Shown: piece by piece, positions 34,708 to 44,045 of the stretch | Numbering within the stretch: position 1 is the stretch's first letter | How the letters are laid out: each line of letters starts with the position of its first letter | Assembly: GCA_022565665.1 (NCBI GenBank) | Contig: JAIUMI010000009.1 | Span: 1 to 64,000 of the forward strand | Source: Glycocaulis sp. | GTDB lineage: Bacteria > Pseudomonadota > Alphaproteobacteria > Caulobacterales > Maricaulaceae | Direction: 5' to 3' | DNA length: 64,000 nucleotides | Position numbers and translations under genes: made by a program | The notes under the pieces: model-generated | The model's database searches: none | Told to the model about the DNA's origin: nothing | Seen by the model: only the letters and a program-made list of their open reading frames with translations

Positions 34708-35545
34708 TACATCTTCCCAGGCGCCCGGCCGGGGCGCGCCTAAAGTCATCGCCATCGCCAACCAGAAGGGCGGCGTTGGCAAGACGACCACCGCCATCAA
34801 TCTGGCCACCGCCCTCGCCGCCATCGGCAAGCGTGTGATCGTGCTGGACCTCGATCCCCAGGGCAATGCGTCTACCGGGCTTGGCGTGCCGCGTTCGGCC
34901 CGCAAGGCGACCTCCTATGATGTGCTGGTCAATGAGCGCCCCATCGAAGAGGCGCTGGTGGACACCAATGTGCCGGGTCTTGGCATTATTCCGTCCGATG
35001 TCGACTTGTCCGGTGCGGAACTGGAGCTCTCCGCCGCGCCGCGGCGTTCCTACCGCCTGCGCCATGCCGTGGACCGGTTCCGCCGCTTCCTTGCCGGCAA
35101 GGGCGCCCATTGCGATTACGTGCTGATCGACTGCCCGCCCTCACTGAACCTGCTGACCGTCAATGCCATGACGGCGGCCGATTCCGTGCTGGTTCCGTTG
35201 CAGTGCGAGTTCTTTGCGCTGGAAGGCCTGAGCCAGCTGATGCGAACGGTTGATCTGGTCCGGGGCAATCTTAACAAAAATCTGGAAATTCAAGGCGTTG
35301 TGCTGACAATGTATGATCGGCGCAATAACCTTTCCTCGCAAGTGGCGGCGGATGTGCGCGCCCATTTCGGTGATCGTGTGTATGACACGGTCATACCGCG
35401 CAATGTGCGCGTGTCCGAGGCGCCGTCCTTTGGAAAGCCGGTCCTGCTCTATGATCTCGCCTGCCCGGGCTCGCAGGCCTATGTGCGCCTGGCGCGCGAG
35501 CTGGTGCGTCAGGAGCGCGCCAGGCCTGAGGCGGTGCCCGCATGA
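34697..35545 (+). CDS. parA: Chromosome partitioning ATPase ParA
   Basis: ATPase that moves ParB-parS complexes to the cell pole. It is 282 aa with the deviant Walker A KGGVGKTTTAINLA, VLDLDPQGNASTG, DCPPSL, and the C-terminal ParA signature (DTVIPRNVRVSEAPS). It starts with GTG at 34697, 11 bp inside rsmG, and the stop overlaps parB by 4 bp (ATGA). Confidence 0.95.
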   Translation: MPADTSSQAPGRGAPKVIAIANQKGGVGKTTTAINLATALAAIGKRVIVLDLDPQGNASTGLGVPRSARKATSYDVLVNERPIEEALVDTNVPGLGIIPSDVDLSGAELELSAAPRRSYRLRHAVDRFRRFLAGKGAHCDYVLIDCPPSLNLLTVNAMTAADSVLVPLQCEFFALEGLSQLMRTVDLVRGNLNKNLEIQGVVLTMYDRRNNLSSQVAADVRAHFGDRVYDTVIPRNVRVSEAPSFGKPVLLYDLACPGSQAYVRLARELVRQERARPEAVPA

Positions 35546-36477
35546 GCGGTACAGACCGCCCGCGCGGCCTTGGCCGTGGCCTCTCGGCCCTTCTGGGCGA
35601 GGGCGAGGAAGCCGACGCTCTGCGCGAAGAGGAAGCGGCCAGTGCCGCGATGTCCGGTTCGCCGTCCGGGGGCTCCGGTGCACGTCTCATCGCGCTGGAT
35701 CTGATCGAGGCCAATCCTGCCCAGCCGCGCAAGCGCTTTGGCGAGGAGGAGCTGGCCTCGCTGGCGGCCTCGATTGCCGAGCGCGGCGTATTGCAGCCCG
35801 TCCTTCTGCGCCCGGCGCCCGGTAAGACCGGGCACTACCAGATCGTGGCGGGCGAGCGGCGCTGGCGTGCGGCCCAGCGGGCCCGCCTGCACGAAATTCC
35901 GGCGATCATCCGCGAGTTCACGGATCGTGAAACTCTGGAAATCGCTATTGTCGAGAACGTCCAACGCGCAGATCTTAACCCTGTGGAGGAAGCGCGGGCT
36001 TTCCGCCAGCTGATCGAGACCTTCGGTCATACCCAGGAAGAGGTTGCGCGGGTCATCGGAAAGTCGCGCGCCCATATCGCCAACACGCTGCGCCTCCTGG
36101 CCCTGCCTGAAAGTGTGCTGAACCATCTCGAAGCCGGGACGCTGAGCGCGGGCCATGCCCGCGCGATCGCGACCAGCCCCGATCCGGCCGCTCTGGCCGA
36201 AAAGATCATTGCGGACGGGCTCTCAGTGCGCGCCGCAGAGGCGCTGGCCCGCAAGACGAGTGCGCCCGAACGCAAATCACGTGATTCCGGCCGTGTAAAA
36301 GGCGTGAAGGATGCAGACACCCGTGCGTTAGAGAAGGATCTCGCCGAACGGCTGGGCCTGGATGTGGAGATCTTCCACAAGGGCGAAGCGGGCGAGGTGC
36401 GGGTGCGCTATTCCACACTCGAACAGCTGGACGATCTGTGCCGCAGGCTCTCCTCGCATAGCTCGGGCGCTTATTAA
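35542..36477 (+). CDS. parB: Chromosome partitioning protein ParB
   Basis: CTP-dependent clamp that loads at parS. It is 311 aa: an N-terminal RGLGRGLSALLGE region contacting ParA, the CTP-binding arginine patch GERRWRAAQRA, ENVQRADLNPVEEARA, the HTH GHTQEEVARVIGKSRAHIANTLRLL, and a C-terminal dimerisation domain ending VRVRYSTLEQLDDL. Three parS sites lie within 4 kb upstream. It converges with holA (10 bp). Confidence 0.95.
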   Translation: MSGTDRPRGLGRGLSALLGEGEEADALREEEAASAAMSGSPSGGSGARLIALDLIEANPAQPRKRFGEEELASLAASIAERGVLQPVLLRPAPGKTGHYQIVAGERRWRAAQRARLHEIPAIIREFTDRETLEIAIVENVQRADLNPVEEARAFRQLIETFGHTQEEVARVIGKSRAHIANTLRLLALPESVLNHLEAGTLSAGHARAIATSPDPAALAEKIIADGLSVRAAEALARKTSAPERKSRDSGRVKGVKDADTRALEKDLAERLGLDVEIFHKGEAGEVRVRYSTLEQLDDLCRRLSSHSSGAY

Positions 36478-36487
36478 GATAATAATA

Positions 36488-37516
36488 TCAACGTGTTGAA
36501 CTGCTTGCACGGGCGAGACGCAGCAAGGTCTCGCCGGTCAGTGCTTCTGCTGGTGCGCCGGAGCGTTTCAGAGCGCGTTCGGTATCAAACGCGATCTGGC
36601 GCGCGCGGGCGAGCCGGGGCGGGGTCCACTGACGGGCCATGGCCTGAAAGCGCTGGGCGGGCGGCCCGAAGCGCGGGGCCCCGGATCTGGCCAGCGCCGC
36701 AGGATCATTGCCCGCAGCATGAAACGCGTCGATCTGGTCGATCTTGCGCTGCAGAGCGCGCACGATGGCGACCGGATTGAGCCCGGATTCCAGCGCGCGC
36801 TGATAATTGCGGTCAGTCTCGCGCGGATTCCCCGAAAGGGCGGGCTCGATCACATTGTCCAGAGCCGCTTCGGCGCCTGAAGACGCGATCTCAGCCAGAT
36901 CCTCTGCCGTAACTTCCCCGCCATCGGGGCCCTTGTAGAGAATGAGCTTTTCAATCTCGGATCGTGCGAGCTGGCGGTCGCCCTCCAGCAATTGCGCCAG
37001 CAAGGGCCGGGCGGCGGGGGCGAGGCTCAGACCTTCCGCCTTCAGGCTGGCTTCGGCGATCTCCACAAGATCGCGCGGATTATCGGCGTAACAGGCGAGG
37101 GCCGCGGAGCGCTTGCCGTCCTCGGCCGTCTTGCGCAGTTTGGAGCCCTTGGTGAGATTGCCGGCCTCGATGACAAGGCGGGCCTCTGCCGGAGTCTGGC
37201 CCGCCTCGAACTCGGCCAGCCAGCCCGCGACCAGAGTGCTGTCGCCTGACAGACGTACACGCACCAGCCTGTCGCCGCCGCCCAGCGAAAGGGCTGCCAT
37301 CGCATCGGCCAGAGAGGCGGGATCGGACTTGAGATCCTCGTCAGACAGGCGCGAAACGGCAAACGGATCATCAGGATCGGCAATCAGCTTGCCGGCCAGC
37401 ATGTTGGCGCGCTCGCGCACCAGTCCGGTATCGGGGCCGAAGACGAGGAAAACCTGCAGGTCGGAAGGGGGGCTGGCAATCAGCCGGTCAATACTGGCAC
37501 CCGAAGGCTTCACCAC
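36488..37516 (-). CDS. holA: DNA polymerase III delta subunit
   Basis: Clamp-loader subunit that opens the beta clamp. It is 342 aa with the N-terminal QVFLVFGPDTGLVRERA, a helical lid, and a C-terminal domain with ARSEIEKLILYKG and ALQRKIDQIDAFH. It starts with GTG at 37516, overlapping the lptE stop by 7 bp. The holA-lptE link is common in alphaproteobacteria. Confidence 0.92.
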   Translation of the reverse strand: MVKPSGASIDRLIASPPSDLQVFLVFGPDTGLVRERANMLAGKLIADPDDPFAVSRLSDEDLKSDPASLADAMAALSLGGGDRLVRVRLSGDSTLVAGWLAEFEAGQTPAEARLVIEAGNLTKGSKLRKTAEDGKRSAALACYADNPRDLVEIAEASLKAEGLSLAPAARPLLAQLLEGDRQLARSEIEKLILYKGPDGGEVTAEDLAEIASSGAEAALDNVIEPALSGNPRETDRNYQRALESGLNPVAIVRALQRKIDQIDAFHAAGNDPAALARSGAPRFGPPAQRFQAMARQWTPPRLARARQIAFDTERALKRSGAPAEALTGETLLRLARASSSTR

Positions 37517-38118
37517 TGTTCCTCGCCGAGCAGGTCGTCGAGATCGCGCACATCGTCGAAATCGTCGAGCAGATCATCGGGGTCGACATCGGGACGGTCG
37601 GGATCAACGCGGGGCCGCTCGCCTTCCAGCTGGCGGCGGCGCAGGTCAGCGGCAACCGTACGCAGCAGGGAATCGGCAATCGTTTCAGCGGCCTGACGCT
37701 CGGCATTGGCGCGCGCCGAGATCAGCGCATAGGGCTCCCGGGGCGTTTCGAACGCCACCCGCTCCGTCACCGTGCCCCTCAGATTGCTCTCGCGGGGCAG
37801 GGAAAGGGTGTAGCGCGCGCGGATATCCAGCGCGATACGGCTCGCCTCGCGATCGGCCGATACGCCAAGATTGCGCTGGCGGATACGCATGGCCACCCGC
37901 AGCCGCCCGGCGCGGGTATCGCCGGCACCCAGCCGCTCGATCATGGCGGTCTCGACCAGATAGGCGAACCGGTCCTCGCCGCGCACCTGGACGTTCACAT
38001 TGCGCAGAGTGTCATAGGCTGGTCCGGCATATACCGGACGGAAGCCGCAGCCCGGCGCCAGCAGAAGGGCGCCTGCCATCAGGATGACAATTGCGTCAGG
38101 AGCAAGCTGGCGGATCAT
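37510..38118 (-). CDS. lptE: LPS-assembly lipoprotein LptE
   Basis: Outer-membrane lipoprotein that plugs LptD during lipopolysaccharide insertion. It is 202 aa with a signal peptide ending in the lipobox LAPGC-GFRPVY, the hallmark GFRPVY after the Cys, and an acidic Asp-rich C-terminal tail. I chose ATG 38118 over the TTG 6 nt upstream because GGGGA lies 8 nt before it. It is upstream of holA. Confidence 0.9.
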   Translation of the reverse strand: MIRQLAPDAIVILMAGALLLAPGCGFRPVYAGPAYDTLRNVNVQVRGEDRFAYLVETAMIERLGAGDTRAGRLRVAMRIRQRNLGVSADREASRIALDIRARYTLSLPRESNLRGTVTERVAFETPREPYALISARANAERQAAETIADSLLRTVAADLRRRQLEGERPRVDPDRPDVDPDDLLDDFDDVRDLDDLLGEEQW

Positions 38119-38142
38119 GGCCAATCCCCGCCCTTCCGACGC

Positions 38143-38628
38143 TTAAGAACCGGGAAGCTGGGAGATGCGCAGCTGACGCGCGCGCGTCAGGATGGCGTTC
38201 TCGATCTGGATGCGGGTGGCCGGATCCACTGTTGCATCCACCCAGTCACCGGTATCGGCCCGGCGTTCCTGACGGAAGAGCTGTACGCTCAGCGCGTCGG
38301 CGCGCAGACGGCTGTCGAGGATGTACACGGTCGCCTTGAAGCGCTCGTCGGGCGCTTCCGGATTGGAAAACCAGTCCGTGATGATCACGCCGCCAAACGG
38401 ATCGATCTGGGAGAGCGGCATGAAAGACAGCGTGTCCAGAGAGGCGCGCCACAGGAAGGTGTTGACGCCGATACCCGCTTCGGGCGCGCTGGCGCGCTGG
38501 CCACTGCCCAGAAGCCCGCCAAACAGGCCGCGATTTTCGCTTTCGGTGCTCGAGCGCGTACCGCAACCGGCAAGCAGGCCAGAAACGGCGATAACGCCCA
38601 GAACCGTAACAAGCGGCCGTGAAAACAT
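38143..38628 (-). CDS. DUF3576 lipoprotein
   Basis: A 161-aa lipoprotein (lipobox LLAGC at about residue 20) of the DUF3576 family, with NTFLWRASLDTLSFMPLSQIDPFGGVIITDWFSNP. The family is confined mainly to alphaproteobacteria and commonly sits next to lptE. The start at 38628 has a textbook GGAGG 8 nt upstream. The function is unknown; an envelope role is inferred from signal and context. leuS, which often follows in related genomes, is not here. Confidence 0.88.
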   Translation of the reverse strand: MFSRPLVTVLGVIAVSGLLAGCGTRSSTESENRGLFGGLLGSGQRASAPEAGIGVNTFLWRASLDTLSFMPLSQIDPFGGVIITDWFSNPEAPDERFKATVYILDSRLRADALSVQLFRQERRADTGDWVDATVDPATRIQIENAILTRARQLRISQLPGS

Positions 38629-38929
38629 GGGGCTAACCTCCGGGGAAACATTCAAACAGGCGTTGGCACAAAGGCGCGCGGCTTTCCTTGCCCGCCACGC
38701 CGGTTTCAACCGCTTCTATAGCATGCTGTCGCGGGATGGCCAGAGGTCCTGGCGCACCTGTCAGCAACCGTAATGGAGTGGCCATGCGTTGCAGACATGC
38801 GACACTTCCTCGCTGATGCACGCACGCACCGGAGCGACACGCTTGACCGTGGACCATCAACCGGTCTCTGCTCGCGCCTGCGTCCGGGGGAGAGCGGGGG
38901 CGCCACGGCGAGGCCGCGAGAGAAGGACC
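38629..38929. other. Divergent promoter region before the porin gene
   Basis: 301 bp between divergent genes. No convincing gene or RNA is seen. It must hold the promoters for the DUF3576-lptE-holA unit and for the porin. No operator palindrome or CtrA box was found. Confidence 0.5.
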
Positions 38930-40174
38930 ATGGAGCTAGCGCAACGCGCTCATCAGCTGGTCTGTACATTTCTCGCGGCCGCGCCCTTTTTCATGACAGC
39001 AACGCTTGGCGTGACGCTGGCCGGTCCGCTGGCCGGGGCCCAGCCCGTGCTGGATATGGATGTATCCGGCGAAATCGACTGGGTTGCCGCGTCCGCCAGC
39101 CGTAACGCGCCGCGCTCCGGTCCTTATGGCGATGCGCGCTTCACTCTCTCTGGCGAACATATCCGCGATGATGGCGTGCGTATCGGCCTGGTCCTGGGTG
39201 TGAGGGCGCGCAACGATTCCGGCCGGCGCGGAACAGCGCGCCCTGCCGGTGATTGCCCGCCCGGTCTTGATGACTGTCCTGTGGCGGGAGGGCTGGCGCC
39301 CGCCGGCCTGTTCAGCGGGCTATATGCCGCCAGCGTGATGGATGCGGCCGGGCCGCGTGCCGGTCTGGAAACCGCCAGCGTCTATGTCCGCGCACAATTA
39401 TGGGAAGCCGAGCTCGGCTATGGCGCAGGCGCCGCCGTACAGGAGGCCACCGCCCTGCCCGGCGCGATGCGCCTGATGCGCGCGGATGGGCCGCTCGTCG
39501 ATCCGTCGGGACGCAATTTCGTCTCCACCGCCAACACCCTGTCGGGCCATGCGCCGAAGCTGACCGTGCGTTCGCGCCGCCTGATCGGACTGCGTTTTGC
39601 CGCCTCCTATACGCCGGACGGGGATGCGTGCCTGGTGACGGTCTGCCGCCTGTCACCGGTTCCCGGCGCCCTAGCGGCTGCCAGTCCGGAGCATATTGTG
39701 GAGGGCGCCGTATCGTTCGAGCACCGCTTCGCGCAGAGCGGTACGCGCTGGCGGGCCTTCGTGACAGCAGCTCATGGAAGTGTGACGGGCGAGTTCGCGT
39801 CCGGTTACCGTGATCCGTGGGTGGTCTCAGGCGGTGTACAGCGTGAGCAGGGCGCCTGGGCCGTGGGCGCATCGGCGCTGGCCAGCAATGATGGGTTCGC
39901 CGGCGCGCGCTATCGCGCACAGGCGGTGAGTGCCAGCTATGAGCGGGGCGACTGGCTGTTCAGCGCGGAGCTGGGTCAAGCGCAATCGAGCCTTGTTCAC
40001 GCCCGCAGCCGGTCGGCCCTGATCGCGGCCTCACGCTATTTTGAGACCGGTTTTGTGCTGGGGTTTGGCTGGTCGCATACCGAGGCCGTTCTGCCCTTGC
40101 CTGACGGGCCTGTGCGCGCCCGCGCCCGGGACGCGGGGAGCCAGGTTTTCCTCGAAGCAGGGTTGCGCTTTTGA
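38930..40174 (+). CDS. Porin-like outer-membrane beta-barrel protein
   Basis: A 414-aa protein with an N-terminal signal region (FLAAAPFFMTATLGVTLAGPLAGA-QP), then amphipathic strands (MDVSGEIDWVAASA, GDARFTLSGEHIRDDGVRIGLVLG) and a C-terminal strand ending in Phe (VFLEAGLRF), as in Gram-negative porins of the trimeric type. Two Cys pairs (GDCPPGLDDC, DACLVTVC) suggest loop disulfides. ATG 38930 follows AGAAGGA by 4 nt; earlier starts in frame are less likely. The solute is unknown. Confidence 0.78.
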   Translation: MELAQRAHQLVCTFLAAAPFFMTATLGVTLAGPLAGAQPVLDMDVSGEIDWVAASASRNAPRSGPYGDARFTLSGEHIRDDGVRIGLVLGVRARNDSGRRGTARPAGDCPPGLDDCPVAGGLAPAGLFSGLYAASVMDAAGPRAGLETASVYVRAQLWEAELGYGAGAAVQEATALPGAMRLMRADGPLVDPSGRNFVSTANTLSGHAPKLTVRSRRLIGLRFAASYTPDGDACLVTVCRLSPVPGALAAASPEHIVEGAVSFEHRFAQSGTRWRAFVTAAHGSVTGEFASGYRDPWVVSGGVQREQGAWAVGASALASNDGFAGARYRAQAVSASYERGDWLFSAELGQAQSSLVHARSRSALIAASRYFETGFVLGFGWSHTEAVLPLPDGPVRARARDAGSQVFLEAGLRF

Positions 40175-40269
40175 CACGCTCGCCATCATTTCGCCAGCGA
40201 GCAGTGTATGAATACTTGGGTCGCTGCACTATCTGACCTATAGAAGAAGGCTGGAAAAGGGAGCAATCC

Positions 40270-40845
40270 ATGTCCCGCCTCGGGCTGAAATCGGTGGTCC
40301 TGCCGCTCGCTCTGGCGCTTGCCAGTGCGCCGGCGGCATTTGCCGTTTCCGACGAGACGGCGGGTGAGGCTTCCGCGTTCAACCTGCGGGGCAGCGCGTT
40401 TTCCGACATGGTATCGCTCGACCGTCTGCATGAGCAGGCCGAGGAAGCCCACGAGACGCAGGCACGCGCCGAACAGGCCGAGGCCATGGCGGCGCGCGAT
40501 GCGCTCCTGTCCATGCCCGACACGCCCACCGGTTCTTCTGTCGCGTGGCATCAGCGCTTCACCGTGGCGCCTGCCGGGCGCATGGCGTCGGTATGGGGCG
40601 AGCAGGCCGAGCAATTCCGCTTCTCCGCTGGCGAGCGCTGGGGCTTCTCGCTGGGTATCTCCCAGCGCATGCGCGGCCAGCAGTTTGAACTGCAGGATGT
40701 CAGCGCAGGTGCGTTCTACGCGCTCAATCCGCGTGTCCGGATCGGTGGTGAGTTCCGCTTCACCGCGCCGGAAGAGGATATTTTCGGTGAGGAGCCGGAT
40801 CGCCGCGCCCCGCAACTGCGCTTTGAGTCCGCCTTCCGCTTCTAG
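40270..40845 (+). CDS. NtrZ-like periplasmic protein
   Basis: A 191-aa secreted protein (signal peptide ending AAFA-VS near residue 25; GGGAG 6 nt before the ATG). A coiled Glu/Ala/Gln segment is followed by WGFSLGISQRM, LQDVSAGAFYALNPRVRIGGEF and a C-terminal SAFRF. This pattern fits the NtrZ family, which in Caulobacter restrains the NtrY-NtrX two-component system, and whose gene is close to parB there as well. Family membership is by eye and moderate. Confidence 0.6.
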   Translation: MSRLGLKSVVLPLALALASAPAAFAVSDETAGEASAFNLRGSAFSDMVSLDRLHEQAEEAHETQARAEQAEAMAARDALLSMPDTPTGSSVAWHQRFTVAPAGRMASVWGEQAEQFRFSAGERWGFSLGISQRMRGQQFELQDVSAGAFYALNPRVRIGGEFRFTAPEEDIFGEEPDRRAPQLRFESAFRF

Positions 40846-40873
40846 GGCGGCTTCACCGGTGAGTATCGCTGCG

Positions 40874-40901
40874 GCGCCCTGAAATTTCAGGGCGCTTTTT
40901 T
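40874..40901. terminator. Bidirectional rho-independent terminator
   Basis: GCGCCCTGAAA/TTTCAGGGCGC is a perfect 11-bp inverted repeat (40874-40895) followed by six T. It ends the NtrZ-like gene and, on the other strand, contains the stop codon of the convergent hydrolase. Confidence 0.9.
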
Positions 40902-41651
40902 GATGTCGGCTATCAGCGCGTCCACAGTGGCCCACAGCCGCGCGATATCCTCGGGCGTCGACAGGCGGTGATCGCCCGCCTTGCTCAGATGCATCTGAAC
41001 GTCCTGACTGGTCAGCGATTCGGCAAGGCGCAAGGCGTGCGTGTAGGGCACATCCGGATCGGCCATGCCCTGAAGGATGCGTACTGGCCCGTCATAGCCG
41101 ACCGGCCCGTCCAGCAGCAGCCAGTTGCGCGCCTCCTCGATCAGCTGCCGGGTGATGATGAGCGGATCGCCATACCCGGAAGGCTGCGCCCACTCGCCCT
41201 GCTCCATGATCTGTGCGCGTATCCCGGGGCTGAATCCCGCCCACATCAGGGCCTCGGTAAAGTCCGGCGCCGGGGCGATCAGCACCAGCCCGGCCACGCG
41301 CTCAGGCCTTGCCAGCGCGGCAAGAAGCGCGCTCCACGCGCCCATGGACGAGCCGACCAGGATTTGCGGGCCTTCGGTCAGCGCATCGATCACGGCGAGC
41401 GCGTCGCTGCGCCAGCGGCCCATGGTGGCCTGCCGCCAGTCCCCGCTGGACTGGCCATGTGCGAAATAGTCAAAGCGTACGAAGGCGCGGGCCCGCTCGC
41501 GCGCCCAGGCGTCGAGAGCGAGTGCCTTGGTGCCCTCCATGTCCGAGCGCAGTCCGCCCAGCCAGATAAGGCCGGGCCCCTCTCCTTCATGGCGCACATA
41601 GGCGAGCGCGTGACCGTCGGGCAGGGCGAGGTGCTGCGGATTTGCGGACAT
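40887..41651 (-). CDS. Alpha/beta-hydrolase fold protein
   Basis: A 254-aa hydrolase of the esterase/acyl-transferase type. GXSXG is GSSMGAWSAL, with a further Asp in MADPDVPYTH and His in AGDHRLSTPED; FDYFAHGQSSGDW precedes the nucleophile elbow. It resembles the ABHD10/short serine hydrolase class. I start at ATG 41651 (MSANPQHLALPDG); the longer frame would run into the divergent gene. Its stop lies inside the shared terminator stem. Confidence 0.87.
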   Translation of the reverse strand: MSANPQHLALPDGHALAYVRHEGEGPGLIWLGGLRSDMEGTKALALDAWARERARAFVRFDYFAHGQSSGDWRQATMGRWRSDALAVIDALTEGPQILVGSSMGAWSALLAALARPERVAGLVLIAPAPDFTEALMWAGFSPGIRAQIMEQGEWAQPSGYGDPLIITRQLIEEARNWLLLDGPVGYDGPVRILQGMADPDVPYTHALRLAESLTSQDVQMHLSKAGDHRLSTPEDIARLWATVDALIADIKKAP

Positions 41652-41757
41652 GAGGGCGAACCTTTGCGTGACGGGGCGCGTTTGCGGCTTGGCTGCGCGA
41701 GGTTTATGAAATGCGTGGCCCGCATTATCAATCGACCGGGCTGGAGCCGGCGCACAC

Positions 41758-42903
41758 GTGAACATCCTTCAGATCATTCCAGAGCTTGATGCCGGCGGGG
41801 CCGAGCGTACCACGCTGGACGTAGCCGAGGCCGTCGTGGCGGCGGGCGGACGCGCGCTCGTCGCCAGTTCAGGCGGGCGGCTGGAGGCCGAGCTGACGCG
41901 TCTGGGCGGCGAGCTGGTGCGGCTCGACATGAAAACGAAAAACCCGTTCGCCATCCGTGCCAATGCACGCCGTCTTGCCGGTCTGGTGAAGGCTGAACGG
42001 GTGGATCTGGTGCATGCCCGGTCGCGTGCCCCCGCCTGGAGCGGCCTGTGGGCAGCCAGGGCCACAGGCGTACCCTTTGTCACCACCTATCACGGTACCT
42101 ACACCGCGCGTTCGGCGCCAAAGCGCTTTTATAACTCGGTCATGGCGCGCGGTGACGCTGTCATTGCCAATTCGCGCTTTATTGCCGGGCACGTGAAGGC
42201 CGAACACGCAAAGGTGCTGGCGCGCAAGCGGGCCGATCTTTCCCATCTCCATGTGATCCCGCGCGGCGTGGACCTCTCGGCCTTCGATCCCGGGCTTCAG
42301 GGCGGACGCGCCGCAGCGCTGCGCGATATCTGGCTGGAAGGGCGCAAGGCCCCGCTTATCCTCCTGCCTGCCCGCCTGACCGAGTGGAAGGGCCAGAGCG
42401 TGGCTATCAAGGCGGTCGCCGAACTCTCCCGCCAGCATCCCGGCCCGGGGCCTTTGCTGGTGTGTGCGGGCGATGCGCAGGGGCGCGACACTTATGTCGA
42501 GAGCCTGCGCGCGGAAGCAGCCCGCCTCGGCGTGGCGCTCATCCTGCCCGGTCATGTGTCTGACATGGCCAGCGCCTATGGAGCGGCCGACATCGTCATT
42601 AACCCTTCCATTCAGCCGGAAGCCTTCGGGCGCACGCTGGTAGAGGCCATGGCCATGGCTCGGCCCGTTATCGCATCGGCCCATGGCGGCCCGCTCGAAA
42701 TCCTCTCGGGAACGCAGGCCGGCCTGCTGGTAGAGCCCGGCCATGCGCCAAGACTGGCCGAGGCGATGGCCGCCATTCTGGCGCTTGATGAGGAATCACG
42801 AAATTTGCGCGGGCAATTGGCGCGCCAACATGCTATCGCCCATTACTCGAAAGATGCGCTGCAACGCGCTACCTTGCGGGTATATGGTGAACTTCTAGAC
42901 TGA
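41758..42903 (+). CDS. GT4-family glycosyltransferase
   Basis: A 381-aa GT-B fold sugar transferase: IPELDAGGAERTTLDVAEA at the N-terminus, HARSRAPAWSGLWAAR, VIPRGVDLSAFDP linking the domains, LLPARLTEWKGQ, and the nucleotide-sugar Glu motif PEAFGRTLVEAMAMARPVIAS near the C-terminus. Likely LPS core or other surface glycan. It starts at GTG 41758 and is followed after 4 bp by a GT9 gene, so the two probably act in one pathway. Confidence 0.92.
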   Translation: MNILQIIPELDAGGAERTTLDVAEAVVAAGGRALVASSGGRLEAELTRLGGELVRLDMKTKNPFAIRANARRLAGLVKAERVDLVHARSRAPAWSGLWAARATGVPFVTTYHGTYTARSAPKRFYNSVMARGDAVIANSRFIAGHVKAEHAKVLARKRADLSHLHVIPRGVDLSAFDPGLQGGRAAALRDIWLEGRKAPLILLPARLTEWKGQSVAIKAVAELSRQHPGPGPLLVCAGDAQGRDTYVESLRAEAARLGVALILPGHVSDMASAYGAADIVINPSIQPEAFGRTLVEAMAMARPVIASAHGGPLEILSGTQAGLLVEPGHAPRLAEAMAAILALDEESRNLRGQLARQHAIAHYSKDALQRATLRVYGELLD

Positions 42904-42907
42904 GCGC

Positions 42908-43894
42908 ATGATCGAGAACGAACCGCCCAAGGAACAGGTACTCGTCGTCCATGAGGGCGATCTGCGCGCCACGGTACGCATGCTGGCGGCTGCGCGCATG
43001 ATCCGTGACCATCACCGCAAGGCCCGCATCACCTTCCTGACCACGCCGGAATTCGAAGGGCTGGTAAAATACTGCCCGTATTTCAACGTGGTGGAGCCAG
43101 GTCTTCATGTATCGGCGAAGAAGGGTTTCTTTGAGCGGGTCAAAATGGCCCGCGCCTCGAAGTTTGATTTTGTCTATGATCTGTGCGGGTCCGATGCGGC
43201 CAGAAAGCTGAAAGCGGCCATGCGCCTGTCGCGCGGCCGCTGGATTGATGCCGCCCCGGATGCGCGCGCCGCCGGCCATCCTGTCGAGCAGATCGCCGAA
43301 AAGCTGGGTGAAGCCGGGCTCGGGGACACCCGCTATGCACTCGGGGCCGCGCCGCCGCCGCTTCTCGACTGGGTGGATTTCGTGGCCAAGCGCTCGCGCA
43401 CGCTGGAGCCGGCCTATTTCGGCCTGCAGGGCCGCTACGCGCTGTTTGCGCCGGCCGGTGACGAGTTTGCCCCGGCCCTGCGCTGGCCGAAGGAGCGCTG
43501 GGCCTCTTTGGCCCATGCGCTGATCGAGCAGGGCGTGGAGCCGACCATTGTGGGCGGTCCGTCGGCGCGTGAGGTCGGGCGCTATGTGGCCCATGTCACC
43601 CCCGGCGCACGCGACCTGACCGGCCGCGCCAATCTGGTTCAGCTGGCCGGGCTTGGCCGCAAGGCGAGCTTTGCTTTCGGCGAAGATGTGGATTTATTGC
43701 ATCTTCTTGTAGCTGCCGGCGCGCCTGCGGTAATGTTCCATCCCGGTCAGGAAGCGCCGCACATGGCCTCACCGCGCGGTCCGGAAAGCGTGATTCTCAT
43801 GCACGCCCCGACACTTGCGCAGATCTCTGTAGCCGAGGCGGTGCAGTCCATGCGCGTGGCGGGCGGCTTTGCCCGCAACCCGGAAGCGGCCTGA
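42908..43894 (+). CDS. GT9-type (heptosyltransferase-like) glycosyltransferase
   Basis: A 328-aa protein of GT9/ADP-heptose:LPS heptosyltransferase type: VLVVHEGDLRATVRMLAAARMIR at the start, FDFVYDLCGSDAARKL, FAPAGDEFAPALRWPKERWASLAHAL, PTIVGGPSAREVG and DLTGRANLVQLAGL. The donor may not be a heptose. It follows the GT4 gene after 4 bp. It is shorter than usual and lacks some C-terminal motifs, so the annotation is at family level. Confidence 0.83.
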   Translation: MIENEPPKEQVLVVHEGDLRATVRMLAAARMIRDHHRKARITFLTTPEFEGLVKYCPYFNVVEPGLHVSAKKGFFERVKMARASKFDFVYDLCGSDAARKLKAAMRLSRGRWIDAAPDARAAGHPVEQIAEKLGEAGLGDTRYALGAAPPPLLDWVDFVAKRSRTLEPAYFGLQGRYALFAPAGDEFAPALRWPKERWASLAHALIEQGVEPTIVGGPSAREVGRYVAHVTPGARDLTGRANLVQLAGLGRKASFAFGEDVDLLHLLVAAGAPAVMFHPGQEAPHMASPRGPESVILMHAPTLAQISVAEAVQSMRVAGGFARNPEAA

Positions 43895-44030
43895 ATGGCT
43901 TGATTTTGCCTGTCATCTCACGATATGCGCTAGGATCGGGAAGCGTGCAGAGCGCGTTTCCCCCCGGACAGAATTTTGTATTGCCGGAACATGCCGCGCC
44001 AGATGCGCGTTGGTTGCCCGGTGCTGAAAC

Positions 44031-44045
44031 AGGAGAAGACGCATA
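44031..44045 (+). promoter_or_regulatory. infC ribosome-binding site and ATA start codon
   Basis: AGGAG at 44031-44035 is spaced 7 nt from ATA at 44043-44045. The reading frame after ATA gives the conserved IF3 N-terminus [18 protein letters not shown]. No ATG, GTG or TTG exists in frame near it. A non-canonical AUA start fits IF3's role in rejecting such starts and so allows self-control. Confidence 0.88.
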
